Notes under the pieces: generated by a model
The model's input: only the letters and a program-made list of their open reading frames with translations
What the model was told of the DNA's origin: nothing
Databases searched by the model: none
Part shown: positions 41,893 to 50,857 of the stretch, piece after piece
Numbering within the stretch: the first letter of the stretch is position 1
Layout: each line of letters begins with the position of its first letter
Position numbers and translations under genes: made by a program
Origin: Georgenia sp. EYE_87
Lineage (GTDB): Bacteria > Actinomycetota > Actinomycetes > Actinomycetales > Actinomycetaceae
DNA length: 64,000 nucleotides
Direction: 5' to 3'
NCBI RefSeq assembly: GCF_023148685.1
Contig: NZ_JAHXNL010000004.1
Span: 10,594-74,593 of the forward strand

Positions 41893-42621
41893 TTAGAGCG
41901 ACAGCAACGCACTCTCGTTTGCCCGGACCACCTGCGCAGCGTGCTGGCGGGTGCTTCCCCAGAGGTCAGCGAGACCATCGATTGCGTCCGTCACGTCCCA
42001 GGGCCGTAGCGGTCGGCGATTCTTCTGCGCGAACGGTCCGTCGGTCTCCACGACCAACCTGTCGGTGGGGATCTCAGAGACCAACGAACGACCTCGCGCC
42101 CCGGTGAGCATCGCTGGACCGACGCTGAACCAACATCCTCGTTCTGCCGCTCGGCGAACCTCAGCCTTGGTACCGGAGAACCAGTGCAAGACGACCTTAT
42201 CCAACCCGGGATAACGGTCCAAGCAGCCGAGAACCTGCGACGCCGCGAGACGGCTGTGCACCGATAGGACCTTGCCTCCCGCCTGCTCACAGGAGCGCAA
42301 GACGTGATCGAACACCTGGATCTGCGAATCCCAACTGCTGAGGTGCCGTGGCGAACCATCCAATCCCACCTCACCCACAAACCGGGTCTCCGGCAGCAGA
42401 CGATCGAACAGGTGCAGCTCTCGGTACCGCGCGCCGGCGAGCTCAGGGTGGAGACCCAGCGCGGTCCGAATCAGCGGTCGTCCCTTGGCCAGACGCGTGG
42501 TGCCCGCCCATGCGGCCGGTGTAGTTGTCACCGACAAGACCCCCACTCCACGCCGCTCGAGCTCGTCTGCGACGGCCACGGGATTGGGGTAAAGGTCGAG
42601 ATGGCAGTGGAAGTCGATCAC
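41893..42621 (-). CDS. qatD: QatD: TatD-family metal-dependent nuclease
   Basis: A 242-residue TatD hydrolase, the fourth gene of the Qat locus. The metal-binding DFHCHLD (about 3-9) starts the barrel, with the glutamate in FVGEVGLDGS, histidines in LSVHSRLAAS and LHWFSGTKAE, and aspartate in VVETDGPFA. GTG start at 42621 overlaps qatC by 4 bases (GTGA). In the Qat anti-phage system TatD-like QatD is the presumed nuclease effector or processing enzyme. A housekeeping TatD is not excluded by sequence, but the operon decides. Confidence 0.93.
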   Translation of the reverse strand: MIDFHCHLDLYPNPVAVADELERRGVGVLSVTTTPAAWAGTTRLAKGRPLIRTALGLHPELAGARYRELHLFDRLLPETRFVGEVGLDGSPRHLSSWDSQIQVFDHVLRSCEQAGGKVLSVHSRLAASQVLGCLDRYPGLDKVVLHWFSGTKAEVRRAAERGCWFSVGPAMLTGARGRSLVSEIPTDRLVVETDGPFAQKNRRPLRPWDVTDAIDGLADLWGSTRQHAAQVVRANESALLSL

Positions 42622-43889
42622 GCCACACCGTAGTGGTTTAGCAGACCGCCGAGCTCGTCGAGTGCGCGCTCGAGCATCGCTCTCAGGGCCTCGGTGTTCT
42701 GGATGTGCGGGGAGATTAGGGCGTTGCCGATCCACCGGTCCAGACCGTGGTCCTGAACCTGGATCCGCGCCCTGGCGATCGCGTGCAGATCCTCTAGGGC
42801 GGCACCACTGTAGGCGCCCAAGTCGTGATACCTGTAGGACGTCGTGTCCCGGAACCCCGCCGCGAGGAACGCCGCACGCCGCACGCTGCACGGCACGCAC
42901 CGCCCGCAGTGCTCGAGCCCGTAACGCTGGTACCGTCCGCAGCTCGTCGACTCGATCGCGAGCTCGGCCAGCAGCTCCTGGTCGGCGCAGTCCAGGATCA
43001 TCTGGCCCTTGGTCTTCTCCGCATATGGGTTCCGTAGCTCCACCCTGAGTCCGAGGGCGTCCAAGATCCCCTGGAGCTCCCCCAGGTAGTGCGGGTGAGC
43101 AGTGCGTGTGCTCAGGCTGCCGATCCGCGCCGCAGTCAGGGCCGGGTTGATCGCGATGAACCCGTTCTCGCAGATGTAGACGGGCACGACCTCTCCGTCC
43201 GCGTACCGCTGGGTGGTAGTCGCCGCGAGCACGGCAAAAGCCAGGAAGAGCAGCGACCGCGCCCGCTGGGACTTCTCGCTGGCCGCCCAAGGGGTGCTGA
43301 CGTTGTGGTTAACCCGGAGGTGGTCGACCGCGGAGACCTTCTTCGCGAACTGAACCTGGTTGGCCTGGTCGCCGCGCACCGTGTGGCTGACGGCGAAGAT
43401 GTTGGATCCGGACCTGTGGAGGTCGATTACGCCGACGAGGCTGTCGAGACCACCCGACAGGAGCACCGCCGCGTCCGCTGTGGACACGCGAGTCTTCTTC
43501 GGCGCCGAGGGCAGGTCGGCACCGCCGACGAACGTGACGGACCAACGATCCGTGGTTAGGAACGCCAGCGTTGACGCGGTCTGCGCACTGAGACCGTCCC
43601 ACTGCGACGGGTCGCTGACCGCCACTTCCAGCTCGATCTCGCGGGTCCACCCGTCGACGCTCGTGTCCCGGCGGACTGTGAGGTCCGCCGCGACGGCGCT
43701 CAGCGCGAGGGAAACAAGGTCCCACGCAACTGGCGACGGCGCGAGGCCCATGCGTCGAACCGCTGCGGCCGCCGCCGCACCGGCCGACACGCCATCAGCG
43801 GGAGCCGGCTTGCCGTAGAGCACGACCGGTGTCACCTCCGATGCGGTCGCCACGCCAACGGAAGCCTTCGGACCACAGACGAATTTCAC
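42618..43889 (-). CDS. qatC: QatC: QueC-like ATP-dependent ligase
   Basis: A 423-residue protein related to 7-cyano-7-deazaguanine synthase. The PP-loop SGGLDS is at residues 145-150, and a zinc site of four cysteines lies at 317, 328, 331 and 334 (CGRYQRYGLEHCGRCVPC). It is longer than QueC (about 230 residues), with an extra N-terminal domain of about 135 residues. QueC-like proteins in defence loci are thought to modify a protein or nucleic acid with a deazaguanine-type chemistry. No queD, queE or queF is nearby, which argues against queuosine synthesis. GTG at 43889 overlaps qatB (GTGA). Confidence 0.93.
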   Translation of the reverse strand: MKFVCGPKASVGVATASEVTPVVLYGKPAPADGVSAGAAAAAAVRRMGLAPSPVAWDLVSLALSAVAADLTVRRDTSVDGWTREIELEVAVSDPSQWDGLSAQTASTLAFLTTDRWSVTFVGGADLPSAPKKTRVSTADAAVLLSGGLDSLVGVIDLHRSGSNIFAVSHTVRGDQANQVQFAKKVSAVDHLRVNHNVSTPWAASEKSQRARSLLFLAFAVLAATTTQRYADGEVVPVYICENGFIAINPALTAARIGSLSTRTAHPHYLGELQGILDALGLRVELRNPYAEKTKGQMILDCADQELLAELAIESTSCGRYQRYGLEHCGRCVPCSVRRAAFLAAGFRDTTSYRYHDLGAYSGAALEDLHAIARARIQVQDHGLDRWIGNALISPHIQNTEALRAMLERALDELGGLLNHYGVA

Positions 43890-44692
43890 TCCAGGTACCC
43901 CTCGAACACCTTGAACGCCTCCCTCAGCGCGCCTTGCGTGAGTCGTGCCAGGTCCGGGCTGGCGGGCGTGCTACCCGAGGCCCAGAGTTTGTCGAACTCG
44001 GCGGCGACGGTCGCGGCGATGTACTCCCGCACCTCGGCGAACCGAGCCGACGCGGCCGATGGCGACGACGCATGCTCGTCCAGCTTCTTCCCGAGGTCGA
44101 GGCAGAACCGGTTGTAGACGTCCAGCCCGACGAACCGCTCGAGGACGTACTGCCGTTGGGCGTCGTCGAGGTCGAGCAGGTCGGCCTCGGGGTACCGCTC
44201 CAGGACGTCCGAAAGTGCGTCGCGGACCGCTCGCCGTGATGACTCGGCGTCCTGTGTGCCGTCGACCGGTCTGATCACCTCGACTATGGCGTCCAGTACG
44301 GACTGGGCGTTCTTCCCTCCGGCGATGGCGGCGTCGCGGGCTGCCACCAGGTCCGGTTGCGCGCCTGGCTGCAGCACCGCGCCCAGCCGGGCAGCGGTGC
44401 GCGAGGTCCCGTTCAACCTCCGGGCCATCGTGGCCCCACCGCCGTACCCGCTGCGGACGTAGTGCCCAAGGGCACGATGCATCTGCTCGTCGCTGCCGGT
44501 GCGCGCGTACCGCCCGATGTTGGTGCGCGCGTCACGGAAGCGTGCCGGGGCGGCGACAGGGATCGTGGCGTCGGGCGGAGGCTCGTCGGGGGACGGCTCA
44601 CCCTTCGGGGGCTCCGGGGGGATGTCCTCGACCCACGGCGGGACGAGGGCGACGGATGCCGACGGTCCGCTGCTACTTTGCGAGGTTCCCAC
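43886..44692 (-). CDS. qatB: QatB: Qat system protein of unknown function
   Basis: A 268-residue protein. The first 50 residues are disordered and rich in proline, serine and glutamate; the remainder is helical (RFRDARTNIGRYARTGSDEQ, then HYVRSGYGGGATMARRL). The glycine-rich YVRSGYGGGA and the C-terminal EAFKVFEGYLE are conserved-looking. It was identified mainly by position between a KAP ATPase and a QueC-like protein, which defines QatB. Its start lies 20 bases inside qatA and its stop overlaps qatC by 4 bases. Confidence 0.85.
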   Translation of the reverse strand: MGTSQSSSGPSASVALVPPWVEDIPPEPPKGEPSPDEPPPDATIPVAAPARFRDARTNIGRYARTGSDEQMHRALGHYVRSGYGGGATMARRLNGTSRTAARLGAVLQPGAQPDLVAARDAAIAGGKNAQSVLDAIVEVIRPVDGTQDAESSRRAVRDALSDVLERYPEADLLDLDDAQRQYVLERFVGLDVYNRFCLDLGKKLDEHASSPSAASARFAEVREYIAATVAAEFDKLWASGSTPASPDLARLTQGALREAFKVFEGYLE

Positions 44693-46571
44693 TTCTGCTC
44701 CGCTCGGTTATGGCGGCCTTGATAGGTGCCCTGACGTCGTCGGCCTCTTTCCACGTCTCAAACACCGTCGACGACCACTCCTGGTCGGCGATCTTGGGCA
44801 CCACGCTGGGGTTGATCTGCGTGTGCGGCCGCTCGATCAGGAACCGGGCGAGCTTCTGACCCCATGCCGGGTCGATCCTCGCCATCGTCAGGCAGGCGTC
44901 GAGAATCGCCGGGCTGCCCCAGGACTGGATCGGTCGAGCGAGCGCGAGCAGGCGATCGAGTATGAACCCCTGTTCCACGCTGGGCAGTGCGGCCAGGCGG
45001 TCCTTCAGCCGCGCGGACTCGCGCGGGTGCTCGCTGAGCGCGGCAAGCAGCTCCACACCAGCTGCGGAGAGCTTGTCCGAGCCAGTGACGAGCGGTGCCT
45101 GCTCACGGCCGACGTAGAGTGCACCGCGCAGGTCGATGCCCGCCAGCTCCGGCTCTAGCCCCAGCCAGTCGCGAACGAACTCCGTGTCCCATCCCTTGGG
45201 GAGCTCGGGGTCTGCGCCAGCGGCCACCGCCGCCTCCCACGGTCCGAGGAAAACCGGGTGGCCGTCAGCGTCCTCATTGACCTTCGTCGCAAGCTCGATG
45301 AACTGAGCTGGCTCGACCACCCGTTCAAACAGTAGGAGCTTGGCCAGCACCGCCTCGTCCACGTCGACACCCTGGGCCCGCGCGATTGACATCCGGATCG
45401 ACAGCGCGTTCAAGAAACGCTTGATGAGCCGCGGGTTGCCGACGATATGGGTGGCACCCGTCATCAGCGGTGCCAGACGCTGCGCCGTCTCAAGCCTCGT
45501 CAGAAGAGCCGGCGGTAGCGAGTTGTCGACCTGGGTCACGAACGCGTAGTCGACGCGCACACCCTTCCAGGACTCCCGCAGGCCCTTTGCGATCGCTGTT
45601 CGCAGCACGTCCTTCCGGGCGGTGTCGAGTTCCATACTGTTGTCAATGAACAGCATCATCATGTAGGCGCGCACCTCTTGAATCCCGAGGGCCGGGACCT
45701 TGATGGGCACCTGGATGAGCTTGTCGAAATAGTTCGTCACGAGCTCGTCGTCGTCGAGGCCACCGAAGTGCTTCTTGACGGCCCGCTTGATCATCTCGTC
45801 GTCAGCCGCGATGACGAAAGCGGTGTTTTGCAGGAACAGCAGTAGACGAATAGCTTCAAGCGTCGAGATCGCCGTCTCGGGCAGGCAACGGTCCAGGTCG
45901 TCAATCAACACCACAAGCGTGACCCCGATAGCCTCGAGCGTCTCCTCGAAGCTCTCGCGAAGCGCCTGGATCTCCTTTGGAGGAGATGCGGTCAGCGCCG
46001 GCTTGAGCAGCCCCGTACTAGCGGCGGCAACGGCGCCCCCGACGCTCTCGATCTGCTCCCCGTCTACCGTGCCTGCTCGTACATCGTTGACTAGGTCCGC
46101 GATGTCGCCGCCGAGACCCACCGGCGGAATCCCCAGGGCAGCGGCCGCAGCCGGCAGGGCGACGAGCTTCGCCAACCGCAGCCACCGAACCCGCCGGATG
46201 AAGTCCTTCACCTTGTCGGTTCCGGACTCCCGGTCCTTAGCGACGGCCTCTAGCTTGGCGGCGATCACGTCGAGCAGCGCCGCGCGGGCGTCGTCGTACC
46301 CCTGGTACAACCAGGCGTTGAACTCGACGAACACGAACTCCGTCGGATCTCCGGCGGCTCGCTTCTCGACGAGCGCCGCCCGGGTCAACTGGATCATCGA
46401 CGACTTACCCACGCCCCAGGCACCTGAGACCCCGACTGAGATCGGCCGCCCCTGCGCCTGGAGGATGAACTCCGCGACGGTGTCGGCGACTCCCTGGAAG
46501 TTGAGGAGATCGCGATCGGTCTCATTGTCGGACCACACGTTTACGTGTACCTCTGTTCTTGTCTGTGCCAT
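44673..46571 (-). CDS. qatA: QatA: KAP-family P-loop NTPase
   Basis: A 632-residue KAP NTPase and the first gene of the locus. Walker A GAWGVGKS is at residues 50-57, and Walker B with acidic residues is VTLVVLIDDLDRCLPE (about 212-227), preceded by the membrane-proximal insert typical of KAP proteins (about 125-190, including ALPAAAAALGIPPVGLGG). The ATG at 46571 was chosen over the open frame reaching 46685, because the upstream 38 residues are basic and unlike the family and a GGAAAGAG site precedes it. It powers or senses infection in Qat defence; the trigger is unknown. Confidence 0.92.
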   Translation of the reverse strand: MAQTRTEVHVNVWSDNETDRDLLNFQGVADTVAEFILQAQGRPISVGVSGAWGVGKSSMIQLTRAALVEKRAAGDPTEFVFVEFNAWLYQGYDDARAALLDVIAAKLEAVAKDRESGTDKVKDFIRRVRWLRLAKLVALPAAAAALGIPPVGLGGDIADLVNDVRAGTVDGEQIESVGGAVAAASTGLLKPALTASPPKEIQALRESFEETLEAIGVTLVVLIDDLDRCLPETAISTLEAIRLLLFLQNTAFVIAADDEMIKRAVKKHFGGLDDDELVTNYFDKLIQVPIKVPALGIQEVRAYMMMLFIDNSMELDTARKDVLRTAIAKGLRESWKGVRVDYAFVTQVDNSLPPALLTRLETAQRLAPLMTGATHIVGNPRLIKRFLNALSIRMSIARAQGVDVDEAVLAKLLLFERVVEPAQFIELATKVNEDADGHPVFLGPWEAAVAAGADPELPKGWDTEFVRDWLGLEPELAGIDLRGALYVGREQAPLVTGSDKLSAAGVELLAALSEHPRESARLKDRLAALPSVEQGFILDRLLALARPIQSWGSPAILDACLTMARIDPAWGQKLARFLIERPHTQINPSVVPKIADQEWSSTVFETWKEADDVRAPIKAAITERSRSGNLAK

Positions 46572-47388
46572 GGACGTGCTCTTTCCGAGAATAGAGCAGT
46601 TTCGGAGCGCGTCAGGCGTTAACCGGGCAGACCAGATCCGCCGCGGGCGGGTCAATGGAGCACGCCACCCGATCCAACGTGCCATTACCGGCGTACCGGC
46701 GGCGACGCCGCCACAATGTCTGTCACGGCGCGCGTGGCAGGTCCCGCCGCGGGATTCTCGTCTGTACCGGACTGCGATGCGCTCGACACCTTGCTACCGT
46801 CGCTGTTACCGCGGTTCTGGCCCATCACCGAACTGCCGCCTAGTTCTCGCTGCATTTCGTTTCCAGACTCCCCCACGGCTACACACCACGTGATGGCCCA
46901 AAGAGGCGAAATCACGCCTATGCACAACCTGAGCAGCACTGGTACGGACCTACACCACGAGCTCCATGAAGCGCCCAGGTTCGGTGCCGCATTCCGGTCG
47001 GGACGGTGAGAGGCGTCGCTTCGCTGGCGTCGTATCGTCCCGCTGGCCGAACCGTGGACGGCGCGGTAACCCGCGCTGAGCGCTGGCGTCCCGGAAGGGA
47101 ATCCTCCTGCGAAGGATCGCATGGCGCTGCGAGGGAACTCGGATCGCCGGCACTTCATGCCGCAGGGGATTGGCCTATCGGGACGTCCGGAGATACCGAG
47201 ACGCCCAAAATCGTGTACCTGCATGGAGTCGGTGGGCTATCGCTACGAGCGATGGAGCACTCGCATACACTTCGCGAGGGACGAATTGGACCACTAGAAC
47301 TCCTCTGAATCGGTGGGCCAAACCTGGCCAAGACTGGACAGACCAGCCCTGGCGGCCCGGAGAGTGCTCCACGAGAGGATAACTGGTT
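46572..47388. other. 817-base gap upstream of qatA
   Basis: This should contain the qatA promoter. One weak candidate gene lies on the minus strand at 46685-46855: 56 residues beginning MQRELGGSSVMGQNRG, with GGAG ten bases upstream of its ATG; its frame extends upstream through a hydrophobic stretch (RLCIGVISPLWAITWCVAV). It is hydrophilic and unordered, so may be chance. The remainder shows no recognisable coding sequence. Confidence 0.35.
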
Positions 47389-48429
47389 ATGACGGCAGAG
47401 GAGCCAGACAAGTTCGACTACGCCCCGATCGTGATAGAGGTTCTCCGTGAAGCCGGTGGGCTGATCAGCGGGGACGAACTCTATGACAGGGTCATGCGTC
47501 ACCCCGAAGTTCCCTCCGACGAGCGCGACAACTACTGGGCGCCCCTACCCGGCTTCGAACGATCCTCGCGTGCAGCAACCCAATTGGGGATCATGTCGGA
47601 TATTGAGACCCGCATGGCCGACGAGCGTGACCGTGGGGACGAGCCAACAATCGCGAATACGCTGGACGGTTACTGGCTTCTCGAACTCGGACCCCTGCCA
47701 CTCGCGGAGGAACAGCGAAAAAGCGATCATGCCGACGAGCTTGCTCGCTGGCGAGATCAAGAGGCGCGGCGCGCTTGGCCGGCATACGATCCCTATCCAA
47801 AGCCGAGCTTGGCCAGCGAGAAAGGACTGCGAGAGGTCGCGGAGCAGCTCGTGGCGCGCAGAAGCATGTTGACTGGGCAGAGAATGGTCTCAGCTGGGCC
47901 ACCGTCCCTTGCGAAGAAGCTGGCGAAGGGATTCGAAGAGGACGGCTTGCTAGATGAAGCCCGCCGTAGGGGCGAGGAGCGTGCACGGCGTATCGGTGTA
48001 CTTATGGCGTGGTATGGGGATGCCGTTCGACGCACTGACGGCGCGGACCCGCAAGATCTCTTCATGCTCGCGGGCCTCGACTTCATCCGTGATCCCGAAC
48101 GGACCCCTGCGCCAACGCGACAGCCGCAACCGACGGAAACACCGGCTCCGGCCACGGAGACCCATTCGATGGGTACACCGAAAGCCACGCAGTCGAGCGG
48201 CGGGTGCTACGTCGCAACAAGCGTGTACGGCCACTATGACGCGCCCGAAGTCCGCGTGTTGCGGCAGTGGCGCGATGACGTTCTGTCTCGAAGCCGCCCG
48301 GGCAGAATCTTCATCAGGTTCTACTACGCCGCCAGCCCGTGGCTTGTACGTTCGGTAGGGAATCGGCGATGGTTCAGCGCCCCCTCGCGTTGGGCGCTCG
48401 ACCGACTCGTTCGGCGCCTGGATTCCTAG
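47389..48429 (+). CDS. CFI-box C-terminal domain protein
   Basis: A 346-residue protein. The N-terminal 100 residues (YAPIVIEVLREAGGLISGDE) look like the winged-helix fold of Mrr N-terminal domains. A charged helical middle follows, then a proline/threonine linker (about 245-265). The C-terminal 80 residues match the CFI-box C-terminal domain: GGCYVATSVYGHYDAPEVRV then LRQWRDDVL and FIRFYYAASPWLV. The domain's role is not known, but it recurs at the ends of otherwise unrelated bacterial proteins. ATG at 47389 with GAGAGGA upstream. Confidence 0.78.
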   Translation: MTAEEPDKFDYAPIVIEVLREAGGLISGDELYDRVMRHPEVPSDERDNYWAPLPGFERSSRAATQLGIMSDIETRMADERDRGDEPTIANTLDGYWLLELGPLPLAEEQRKSDHADELARWRDQEARRAWPAYDPYPKPSLASEKGLREVAEQLVARRSMLTGQRMVSAGPPSLAKKLAKGFEEDGLLDEARRRGEERARRIGVLMAWYGDAVRRTDGADPQDLFMLAGLDFIRDPERTPAPTRQPQPTETPAPATETHSMGTPKATQSSGGCYVATSVYGHYDAPEVRVLRQWRDDVLSRSRPGRIFIRFYYAASPWLVRSVGNRRWFSAPSRWALDRLVRRLDS

Positions 48430-48774
48430 CGCCCGCGTGAAAGACCGAGGAAGGCAGCCGAGAAGCTAGATCGACACAACCCACGAGGGGTCGGTAGCGA
48501 TCAGATCAGATGTCGCCCTGCTCTGCGAAATGCGAACATCCTCATTTGCCGCTGGTCGGCACGGGCGGTATGGCGTTCCGGCCATGCCGCGCCGATCTCG
48601 CTTGGCTGCCCAAACCGTCTGTGGTCCATCATGCGTAACGGCGGTCCGCCTTCCCGAGCGAAACCTACGCGGAGGCAACTCGCGAAGTCCGCGGCGGACG
48701 TGCCGATTCATGGTGTGCATCAAGCCGGCCGGCGGACAGTAACCCGTGCCGTTTAGTTCGCTCGACGGCGGTGT
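48430..48774. other. 345-base gap
   Basis: No gene, clear hairpin or repeat was seen between the CFI-box gene and the convergent hypothetical gene. A short minus-strand open frame at 48466-48723 is basic and unlike a protein. Confidence 0.4.
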
Positions 48775-49341
48775 CTATAGTCCACGGTCCGGCCGGGCAA
48801 TCCTCTCAAGACGAGTAGCCCGGGCACCTATCCCAGACCCGACGACCGTCGCGCGATAGACGGGCGCTCCATCTGGGTGCGCCAACGTTACTTCGACCGA
48901 CCCCTCGGATGTGGCGACGGTGACGAGTTCCAACTGCGTTGCGTCCAAGTCATACCGAACCGCGAGTCGCTGGCGTACGTGCTGTTCAGCCTCGGCTTCG
49001 CTCATGACGCCATCCCCGCCCCGGTGAGTGACCAGACGCTCCACGACGGCCTTGATCGCGTCAGCGAGGTAGGCGGTGGCAATGCCAACGACGATCGCCT
49101 CGCCGACCCCCGAGGCGCCCCAATCGAACTCCGTGCGGCGACGTTCTATAACCACGCAATCATGCACGCCGCCGGCTGCCAATGCCTTCCGGATCTCTCC
49201 GACGATCGCGGGAACGCTCGGGTACTGACGGGGGTCAATCTCGATCTCTATGTCGAGACCCTCGAGACGCGTTACTGGGTCGAGCAACCCGTAGAACGAT
49301 ATGTCGACGTTGTCGAAGTACGCGTCTGCGGAGTCAGTCAT
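48775..49341 (-). CDS. Hypothetical protein with a possible membrane-associated helix
   Basis: A 188-residue protein. The first 70 residues (DNVDISFYGLLDPVTRLEGL) are beta-rich; a hydrophobic helix (VGEAIVVGIATAYLADAIKAVVERLV, in two parts about 86-112) divides it from a basic helix (VMSEAEAEQHVRQRLAVRY) and a beta C-terminus. No family was recognised. The start is uncertain: ATGs at 49341 (used), 49353 and 49416 are all in frame. Its place among single defence-type genes suggests an effector-like protein; that is inference. Confidence 0.6.
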   Translation of the reverse strand: MTDSADAYFDNVDISFYGLLDPVTRLEGLDIEIEIDPRQYPSVPAIVGEIRKALAAGGVHDCVVIERRRTEFDWGASGVGEAIVVGIATAYLADAIKAVVERLVTHRGGDGVMSEAEAEQHVRQRLAVRYDLDATQLELVTVATSEGSVEVTLAHPDGAPVYRATVVGSGIGARATRLERIARPDRGL

Positions 49342-49602
49342 ATCCAAATACATACAGCGCGGGACGTCGTTGGCCGAGAAGACTCGCCCGTGACGGCATA
49401 GCCCTCTTGTTTCCACGCGGGAGACGCCTCCCCGGCACGGGCCCGGCCCGCAACTGCAGGCCCGCCAGGTTCCGGCTCCCGCTCATGCCGCGATCCGCGC
49501 GCTTGTCCCGTCTGAGGATCGTTTTGTGACACCACATGCCGAGCCTGTCATGCTCGGATCACGAGGAGACACTCACCGGCGAGCACTGTAGGAGGAAGCT
49601 GG

Positions 49603-50631
49603 ATGGCTGGAGCGCCCTACGTCTCCCACGTCAAACTCTTCGAGAATGCCCACTCGGCCATGCTCTCGGCCATCGAGCTCTTCAACAAGCCTCGCATCGA
49701 GTATCGCAACGAGATCACCGTCATTCTCGTCACGACCGCCTGGGAGTTGGCTCTGAAAGGCCTCCTGCGCCACCACAGGGTTCGGATCTTCAAGAAGAAG
49801 GAACGCGGTCGACCATACGAGTCCATCGGGCTTGATCAGTGTCTAGCGGTCGTGCGCAACCGCAAGCTGTGGCCCGCACCCCTGGACGGTGCCGCCACCA
49901 CCGTGAACATCCAGGCCCTGCAGGAGTTCCGAAACCGAGCAATCCACCTTTACAACGCCGACGGTCTCGGCACGGTGATCTACTCCTACCTTCAGCAATC
50001 CGTGCTCAACTTCCGGGACTTCCTCGTAGCTGTCAACGGTAGAGACCTCGCGGAGTCGATCACTTGGGACCTTCTGCCGCTAGCCGCCACCACGCCCAGC
50101 GAGGCGGTCCAGTTCATGCGGGTCGATCCCGCCGCCAGAGCAGTTCCCGCGATCAACGAGTTCTTAGCGGAGCTGCGCCGAGGTATCGAGTCAGTAGAGG
50201 ACACGGGCGGGGACACGGGCCGGATCTACACCTACTACGACGTTGCCCTGCACTCGAAGAAGCAGGCAAGCGCAGCCGACCTGTCCGTAGCGGTTGACCA
50301 GGACGCGGACGGCAAGGTCCTGCGGCGCACCTACGACCCCAACGACGGGCACCCACTTAACGCCACCACGCTCCTCCAGAAAGTGAACGCGAAGCGCAAG
50401 GAGAAGCGTGTCCTGACCACACACGATCGAGACGCAGCCGTATGGCACAGCGGCATGCGGGAGAACTCGAGGTACGCCTGGAAGCACTCGACCGCACTGA
50501 GCCATGTGTACTCCCACGACGCCGTCGCGTTCCTGGCCTCCAAGCCTGACACCTACTTCGACGAGGCACGCAAGGCATACAAGGAGCACCTTGCTCGAAG
50601 GCGATCCGCTGCGAGGCGCGCGTCGTCCTGA
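49603..50631 (+). CDS. DUF3644 family, HEPN-like protein
   Basis: A 342-residue protein of the DUF3644 family. The N-terminal KLFENAHSAMLSAIELFNKP (about 10-29) and ITVILVTTAWELALKGLL (about 38-55) are the family's hallmark. It carries R110-N-R-A-I-H115, an R-x4-H pattern like the catalytic motif of HEPN ribonucleases, in QEFRNRAIHLYN. DUF3644 proteins are common in mobile elements. RNase activity is inferred from the motif only. The ATG at 49603 follows a GTAGGAGG site. It is a single-gene unit. Confidence 0.85.
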   Translation: MAGAPYVSHVKLFENAHSAMLSAIELFNKPRIEYRNEITVILVTTAWELALKGLLRHHRVRIFKKKERGRPYESIGLDQCLAVVRNRKLWPAPLDGAATTVNIQALQEFRNRAIHLYNADGLGTVIYSYLQQSVLNFRDFLVAVNGRDLAESITWDLLPLAATTPSEAVQFMRVDPAARAVPAINEFLAELRRGIESVEDTGGDTGRIYTYYDVALHSKKQASAADLSVAVDQDADGKVLRRTYDPNDGHPLNATTLLQKVNAKRKEKRVLTTHDRDAAVWHSGMRENSRYAWKHSTALSHVYSHDAVAFLASKPDTYFDEARKAYKEHLARRRSAARRASS

Positions 50632-50857
50632 CGGCCGGTAAGGCTGAAGGTTCCTGATTTCTTCTCAACACGTCGTTCGAGGGCTGTCCGCAAACGAACG
50701 TTTCCGATGTGACCGCCCGAACTTGATTCGTCGTCGTCGGGGCACGATGTCTGCGTCAGTCAGGTGCACCGATCGAGCCGGCGTGGTCCTGCGTGCCATC
50801 ACCATCTGGGGGGAAGGCATTACGCGGGCCGCGCTGACGGTGTCGGCGTCATCGGCG

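Noticed and set aside
42618-43889. A queuosine-pathway queC
   Set aside because: The protein is much longer than QueC and lies in a Qat operon with no queD, queE or queF nearby.
46685-46855. A 56-residue minus-strand gene upstream of qatA
   Set aside because: There is a weak ribosome site, but the protein is low-complexity and no family is recognised. It is mentioned only in the gap entry.
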